A stretch of 64,000 bases of DNA from Owenia fusiformis (Eukaryota; Annelida; Polychaeta; Sabellida; Oweniidae), in NCBI GenBank assembly GCA_903813345.2, contig CAIIXF020000007.1, positions 1,181,730 through 1,245,729 on the forward strand. Reading direction: 5' to 3'. The notes under the pieces are model-generated. The model saw only the letters and a list, made by a program, of their open reading frames with translations. It was not told where the DNA came from and ran no database searches. Every line of letters starts with the position of its first letter. Position 1 is the stretch's first letter. This document shows positions 59,501-64,000 of the stretch, one piece after another. The position numbers and the translations under genes were made by a program.

Positions 59501-60160
59501 TCATTTGTTACATTAACGTTGGCGCTAATTATGGAGAAATTTGCAAGGCTCACAAAGTTTGCCAAAGCAGTAGGACCCTCGTCAAATTCGTGGTTTCCAA
59601 GGACCTGTTAAACGAATAAATCGAAACTTTACCTCTACATATTATATACACTTTAACACTTTTCGCTGATTATGAATCTAGAATATAAAAAATACTAAGC
59701 ATGAATTTGACATTCAGAGCATTGAAGTTTTAGTTACATCCCGTATAACTCAGAGTTTTTAACCCTGTGTATTAAAAATAATCACAAGTACATAACAAGT
59801 TCGACTCCCGTAAACTTATAAACTGTCACTCACCATAACATCATATCCAAGAAGATTCATAAATTCTGCAATTACAGATTCACCGAACACAGTATACCAA
59901 AGAGTACCCTGCCATTGATCCCCAGCATCCAACAATAGTACATTTTTATATGACTTTCTGATCTCCTTAACCTGTGTCGCGATTCTCGCTGAACCACCGT
60001 AACAAGCGTTTTGTTCCAACCAATACCTGCTACAAATGCCACCATATTTGTTGAATTCCTCGATATGTGCGTGAATGTCGTTAGTATGTAATATAGTCAG
60101 CTCTATCTCAAAGGTACTTTTGAAGAGCAACGAAAGAAGTGCAATTGTATAAATCAACAT
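50552..60160 (-). CDS. Ecto-5'-nucleotidase, GPI-anchor type (622 aa)
   Basis: Coding exons, from the 5' end: 60160-59834, 59604-59391, 58539-58351, 56524-56318, 55386-55129, 53391-53248, 51356-51153, 50877-50552. All are GT-AG and phases agree. A signal peptide covers about residues 1-17. Metallophosphatase ligands: HTNDIH (Asp28, His30), DAGDQWQGT (Asp81), GNHEFD (Asn113, His114), His213 in GHGG, His236 in GGHTNTF. The C-terminal nucleotide-binding domain has GNLITDAM, NSGSIR (Arg390), VLPFRNT and FLAEGGDGY (493-501), then GIEGRI (535-540). The tail has a short Cys-rich stretch, a run of five Asp, a small-residue stretch (SRSSGG) and a hydrophobic end, as in GPI-anchored enzymes. It would hydrolyse extracellular nucleoside monophosphates such as AMP to adenosine. 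It is about 50 residues longer than vertebrate NT5E because of the tail. Confidence 0.95.
51596..53100 (+). mobile_element. Pearl-like tandem-core element in 5'-nucleotidase intron
   Basis: It starts near acacaaatgtgtacaaaatg tccccacca. It then carries about six units of roughly 157 bp (51640-52520; each with cctgaaaatttgaaattgat and ggaaaatccaaaatggctgc), more divergent units to 52930, a microsatellite of acgg/acag repeats (53001-53055), and a terminal hairpin ccccacactatgtggtgggg. This layout (left end, tandem cores, ACGG-type microsatellite, hairpin right end) matches what is known of pearl elements of bivalves, which are thought to be Helitron-related. Confidence 0.7.
53565..54836. mobile_element. 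Harbinger-like MITE, copy 2, with internal insertion
   Basis: The left end CACCCCAGTCACATTTGTCG is identical to copy 1 (15721) and the right end ends GACAGGGGTG; TTA flanks both sides (53562-53564, 54837-54839). Sequence follows copy 1 up to about 53727 and resumes at about 54509. Between them is a 781-bp insertion. Confidence 0.85.
53728..54508. repeat. Insertion inside Harbinger-like copy 2, with a duplicated 150-bp unit
   Basis: Within it, two head-to-tail units start near 53828 and 53983, each with ggattatggtcccctttc and gaccataatttga. Outer phrases atcccggtgtaaaag (53804) and cttttacacctggat (about 54125) are inverted, suggesting a further small element of about 340 bp. Confidence 0.7.
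55600..56300. repeat. Degenerate minisatellite, units of about 37 bp
   Basis: Variants of gtggaagaccatgttaaata followed by cacgcagtcggggttaat recur about 18 times in the 5'-nucleotidase intron between exons 56318 and 55386. Copies differ by substitutions and small indels. Confidence 0.8.
56568..58133 (+). mobile_element. Tandem-core element with terminal hairpin in 5'-nucleotidase intron
   Basis: Ten units of about 120-170 bp each carry gagaaggtcattgaaggtca and tgaacttctgagaacatgt (or close variants). They are followed by a GC-rich stretch (gacgccggacgccggacgcc) and a hairpin tgtcaccacttttggtggtg at 58111-58130. The left edge has a matching tgtcaccccc phrase at 56570. Architecture is as at 51596, but the core sequence is unrelated. 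Confidence 0.75.
58540..59390. other. 5'-nucleotidase intron 2
   Basis: 851 bp. A stretch at about 58650-59070 is richer in G+C than its surroundings and may be a dispersed repeat, but I find no termini or tandem structure. Confidence 0.4.
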
Positions 60161-60255
60161 GTTTATATCTTTAAGTTTAAAATACTACGAATTAATAGTC
60201 TAGCTAATAGTAGCTCTGGCGTTCTGTACAGACAGAAAACGTGTAGACTTGCTGA

Positions 60256-60261
60256 TATATA
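60256..60261 (-). promoter_or_regulatory. Candidate TATA box of the 5'-nucleotidase gene
   Basis: TATATA on the minus strand about 95 bp before the start codon. A start site roughly 30 bp downstream would leave a 5' untranslated region near 70 nt. Confidence 0.3.
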
Positions 60262-60667
60262 CCAGTACTTGTGCAGTTCTAATTTATATGCGAATAATTA
60301 AATATACCATGTAAAGTCTTCAATATCCCGGTCGTATTCCATTATTGCATTATCGCTAAGATTTGTAAAGTTATATGAATTATGTGTGTATTTCTTAGAA
60401 AACCTATGATTTGACCAAAAGTATTTACTAATTTAGCCGTATCGAGGCTTTTGAATCAAATACGCCCTTATATGAACCAATCACATCAAGAGTGTTGTTG
60501 TTTTATTTAATTCATCTCAATAGTTTGAAATCAGTACTTCCTTGTTTGAACAAGGAGCTCTTAAAATTTTGATCAGTCATTTGTGATTTATGTTTCAGTT
60601 TTAAAATGTGGCCAGATAATTTCTTAGAAATAATATAACTGGTGGTCGTTTTCATGAGTCATTTGGC

Positions 60668-60860
60668 ACTGGCGGATCTTGGGGGGGGGTCAGGGGCCCC
60701 AATAAGTGTGCCTTTTTAGGCATTACTGTGCCTTTTAAGGCCTTGCTCTTTAATTTAAGGCCAAATTTTGAAGAAAATGGGCCTTAAATTAAGGGGCCCA
60801 AAAATTTTTAACATTCAAATTTGCCCTCCCCCTTGTTGGTTCCTAGATCCACCCCTTTTT
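60668..60860. mobile_element. MITE-like repeat, copy A
   Basis: It starts actggcggatcttgggg and ends cctagatccaccc; it contains aggccaaattttgaagaaaa tgggcc, shared with copy B at 61030. Copies are 170 bp apart. Confidence 0.6.
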
Positions 60861-61029
60861 GGGCATTATAAGAATGTGTAACAACCTTTTCAGAATAATC
60901 TGATCTTAACATGATAATTTACCTCTCCAGGGTCAATGCAAAACATCGCTTTTTTAAAACGCTAGCTCAATAACAAAATATTCATTTAATCCTGGCTTAA
61001 AATGCTACGACTCAAGTGGTTCACGTGCA

Positions 61030-61316
61030 CCGCACTGGCGGATTAGGGGGGGGGGGGCTGGGGTGGGCCCAGAAAAAAAAATTGGGCCCAAAATTTTTTT
61101 GGGCCAAACAAGGCCTTCAGGCCCCAAAAGGTCGGCCTTTTTGGTCATTACTGGGCCTTTTAAGGCCTTATTTTTTAATTTCAGGCCAAATTTTGAAGAA
61201 AATGGGCCTCAAAATTTCAAAATTTGGGCCCACTTTTGGATTTTAGGGGCCCAAAATTTTTTCTCTGACCTGAAATTTGGACCCCCCCCCTTGTTGGTTC
61301 CTGGATCCGCCCCTGC
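61030..61316. mobile_element. MITE-like repeat, copy B
   Basis: The left end cactggcggat and right end ggatccgcccctg are inverted repeats; G-runs and C-runs lie just inside each end. Long gggccc and aaatttt palindromic words fill the interior. The open frames here (61016-61323) are by-products of this biased sequence. Confidence 0.65.
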
Positions 61317-61558
61317 ACCGTGATCTTTCAAGACCATAAAACAGCAGGAGAGGCGACTTTTAACTAAATAGGCTATGTTTGTGGGCCAGTTAGGTTTTTC
61401 TATTTTCTCTATTTTAAGTTGTGAGGTCAATTTTAAAAGCACAACGCCACCAGCATGCAGACGTCAATCTTTTATGTTATAAATAAAAGAGTGAAAATCT
61501 ACACGACCTGTGATAAATGCATATATAGAGCCAACAAAAAGTTCAAAAAAGCAAGCCC

Positions 61559-61868
61559 AATGTCCTGTTTAAGAGCGCGTATTCTAACTATTGAAAATGA
61601 ATTCTAGGAATATTATCGGGATTCAACTTGATCGAGCCTTTCTGAGAAAATGAGGATTTCAGCAAGGATGTAATTCATGGGGGCTCAGGTTACTGAAAAG
61701 CTGCAAAATTCATCATGTATAGTCATCATGGGGAGAATTACAAAATCCACATCATCTCAGAAGAAATCAAGTTTATCGAGTCTCAACAAATAACTTCATG
61801 TAGAAAGTTGGAATCCATTTTCATGTTTTCAATAATAAGAAAAGAGGTTCTTAAACAGGACATTAACT
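61559..61868. mobile_element. Small inverted-repeat element, about 310 bp
   Basis: caatgtcctgtttaaga at the left is matched by tcttaaacaggacatta at the right. An inner pair (ttgaaaatgaatt and ccattttcatgttttcaa) extends the similarity. Confidence 0.6.
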
Positions 61869-62654
61869 AAGGCCCTTTTGAATTTTTGGGTTTAGCGTAC
61901 GTAAGGGACAATACTACTATACAATACTTTATACTATTGCCCTTTTAATCCATCACGTGGCTGAAGTTGTAAAAATTGTTAGCTTAGGTTTTGCACTTGA
62001 TGAGAGTCATATTCTGAATGTTTATTATCAGAAAATACTGGCGAAGAAAGGCAAATTGTGCCGTGTTTATTCTTCGGGAGAACTACTGAAACTGAATTCA
62101 AGAGAAGTTTTCTTCCTCTTGGTTTAGGGATATTCGATATGTATATCATTAACAGTTGTCAGGAAATTGAATCAACCAGAAATGCATTGTCTTGTGTTTT
62201 TAGTAATAAACACAAGACAAACGGCTCAAATAAGTTGATAACATTCACGAATGTCCAAACTCATCAACAAACTATCAACAATTTCTATACAATAACACAC
62301 AATATATTATTGTACAATGTATTATTTTACAATGTATCATTGTAAAAGCATTAGGGTAGTTTGGCCATGGTTACATCTATTAAAGCTAGACATGCAAAAT
62401 TCACATCACACGACGCAGGCTTGAAAAATAATTTGGTACGCCATCATCTACTCGTCAATTTACTCTCCCTCATACAAAAGTTTGGTGACCCTCCCAACTG
62501 ACTACATGGTTACGTTTCAATGTTATACTTGGAAAGTGACTATGAATATTTGGCAAACACTACTACGTAAGCTAAAAACATAAGCTAAAAATCTAGGTGT
62601 CAATACACATTTAGTGGAGTTGTGTATATATTTACCATTCTATTTGAAGCTAGA

Positions 62655-62815
62655 ATCATATATATAGAGGATATCCTATGATTTATGAGTGATATGATTT
62701 TTATCCACGAATGGATATGATATCTGCACGAGCGAGCGTAGCGAGAGAGTGCAGATATCAATATCCATGAGTGGATTAAAATCATATCACGAGTAATTCA
62801 TAGGATGTTCTTTTT
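62655..62815. repeat. Palindromic element with GAGCGAGCG core
   Basis: atcctatgatttatgagtga and ttatccacgaatggatatga are followed by tgcacgagcgagcgtagcga gag, then the same phrases inverted (atatccatgagtggat, atcatatcacgagtaattca taggat). Arms are about 70 bp. Confidence 0.75.
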
Positions 62816-63518
62816 ATTCCATAGTTAAAGTCATCATCAGAATCGTCGGAAATTAAGTTATTTAATTCGAATTTCCAAACGATCCGGAGATGTTGACACG
62901 TAGCCTCGTTTTGAGTCTGAAGTAGCAAAAATCCATAAACCATCGCATACGACGTCGTATGTCATGGCTAAAAAACCGTATGTTATGGTTAAGAGAAAAT
63001 TTGTCAAAAATATCATATTTTACCACTGATTACAAAAATACCGTTTTTATTTTCACATGTTATCCTATGAATATCATGCTAACTATGGAATAAAAGTGAT
63101 TACGTCGTTATTTCATAAACAGTACCGTGTTTTACCATTCCGAATAATGTCGAATGATAAAATCTTCCCATTGGATAACATTATGAAGATAATATTTCCA
63201 ACATTTAATTTTCCGAATCTGGCAAATATTAGGCAATAGGCAAATTAAATGATGGGGCGCAATTACCACTTTTACAGTAAAAGCCCGATTTCGAAAAGAT
63301 AAACGATATCTTGTCAAATGGAGAAGCTATTGAAAATTCAAAATGTTGAAGTCTATCAATTCTAACACAATAACATTACTACTGTTGTGAGTCATGAACA
63401 TTGTAATTGCTATTAACCCGATCCAGCTATCCATATCAATTTTATGATACAATCAAACGTTAAGACCAACAGTGAAATGCAATTGCGTTTTGGGAACAGA
63501 AAGTAGACATGGCAAGCA

Positions 63519-63626
63519 ATGATGCGATAAATTATCATATTTTGTATCGCATCATTGAAAGAAAAAAGCAAAGAAAAAATCGGATCAGAGATTACATATT
63601 GTATATTACTATGTAATCTCTGATCT
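63519..63626. repeat. Two adjacent hairpins
   Basis: caatgatgcgata pairs with tatcgcatcattg (63519-63558), and gatcagagattacata pairs with tatgtaatctctgatc (63583-63626). Each has an AT-rich loop. Confidence 0.75.
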
Positions 63627-64000
63627 CATTTTTTTCTTTGGCGACTTTCGAGAGTTATGACTGAAGGGACTAGAGAGCGAGGGATACATAGTGGAACATT
63701 TTTAAAGCAATCTTCAAAAATGTAAAAAGTTTCTTAAAAATTCCAATTTTGTTTTCTGAAATAAGTATTAAGATGCCTGACTATTGAGAGAAGCTATTGA
63801 AAATTTTAGATGCGTAAATAATATATATAACTGTTCTTATCAATTTAATCACATTTGTTTTATTGTCATTTTTTATATTAGTAACAGCCCATCTAACTTC
63901 TTTCTAGATTTGTCACATTTTGTGTCTTATCAATTGTCTTCAATAGTCTTTTGCCACAAAAATGGCGTTTTGATTTTCGGTTGATTTCATTCCAAAGTAT

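Larger units (their letters stand above)
60262..64000. other. Upstream of 5'-nucleotidase, repeats only
   Basis: No gene is supported. It contains two related GC-clamped elements (60668-60860, 61030-61316), an inverted-repeat element (61559-61868), a palindrome with a GAGCGAGCG core (62655-62815) and two perfect-looking short hairpins (63519-63626). Confidence 0.6.

Noticed and set aside
61016-61323. Open frames with Gly/Pro/Lys-rich translation
   Set aside because: They result from the G-run and gggccc-rich MITE-like repeat at 61030-61316.
1-64000. CRISPR array, operon or bacterial signals
   Set aside because: Tandem repeats lack spacers, genes have spliceosomal introns, and the window is eukaryotic.

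Overview
The window is animal nuclear DNA, AT-rich, with multi-exon genes bounded by GT-AG introns and dense with small DNA transposons. Two repeat blocks resemble the pearl-type elements of bivalves: tandem core units followed by an (ACGG)n-like microsatellite and a terminal hairpin. A mollusc, most likely a bivalve, is therefore the best guess; this is inference, and no species can be named.

Four protein-coding genes can be reconstructed exon by exon with consistent reading phase. (1) Positions 578-14443, plus strand: the 3' part of an ankyrin-repeat protein gene (14 exons visible, 5' end outside the window). (2) 21728-34903, plus strand: a complete type I iterative polyketide synthase (5 coding exons, 2441 aa), KS-AT-DH-methyltransferase-like-ER-KR-ACP, with no thioesterase; one 6.76 kb exon carries everything from KS to KR. 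(3) 41675-44892, plus strand: a complete flavin-containing monooxygenase (7 coding exons, 528 aa) with a C-terminal membrane anchor and one GC-AG intron. (4) 60160-50552, minus strand: a complete ecto-5'-nucleotidase (8 coding exons, 622 aa) with signal peptide and a hydrophobic tail typical of GPI anchoring.

The rest is mobile and repeated DNA. Recognisable elements include several TA-flanked mariner/Tc1-like inverted-repeat elements (8472, 9404, 11535, 20590), a pogo/Tigger-like element nested in one of them (12259-13631) that keeps the PCNA-binding end of a transposase, two copies of a TTA-flanked Harbinger-like MITE (15721 and 53565, the latter itself interrupted), a 17-copy 25-bp satellite (14844-15268), a minisatellite of about 37 bp units (55600-56300), and pearl-like tandem elements (51596-53100, 56568-58133).

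How the genes may work together: the PKS would build a highly reduced chain and, lacking a thioesterase, needs a release partner that is not in the window. The FMO on the same strand 6.8 kb downstream is a possible tailoring oxygenase, but adjacency alone does not show this. The ankyrin and nucleotidase genes have no evident link to them.
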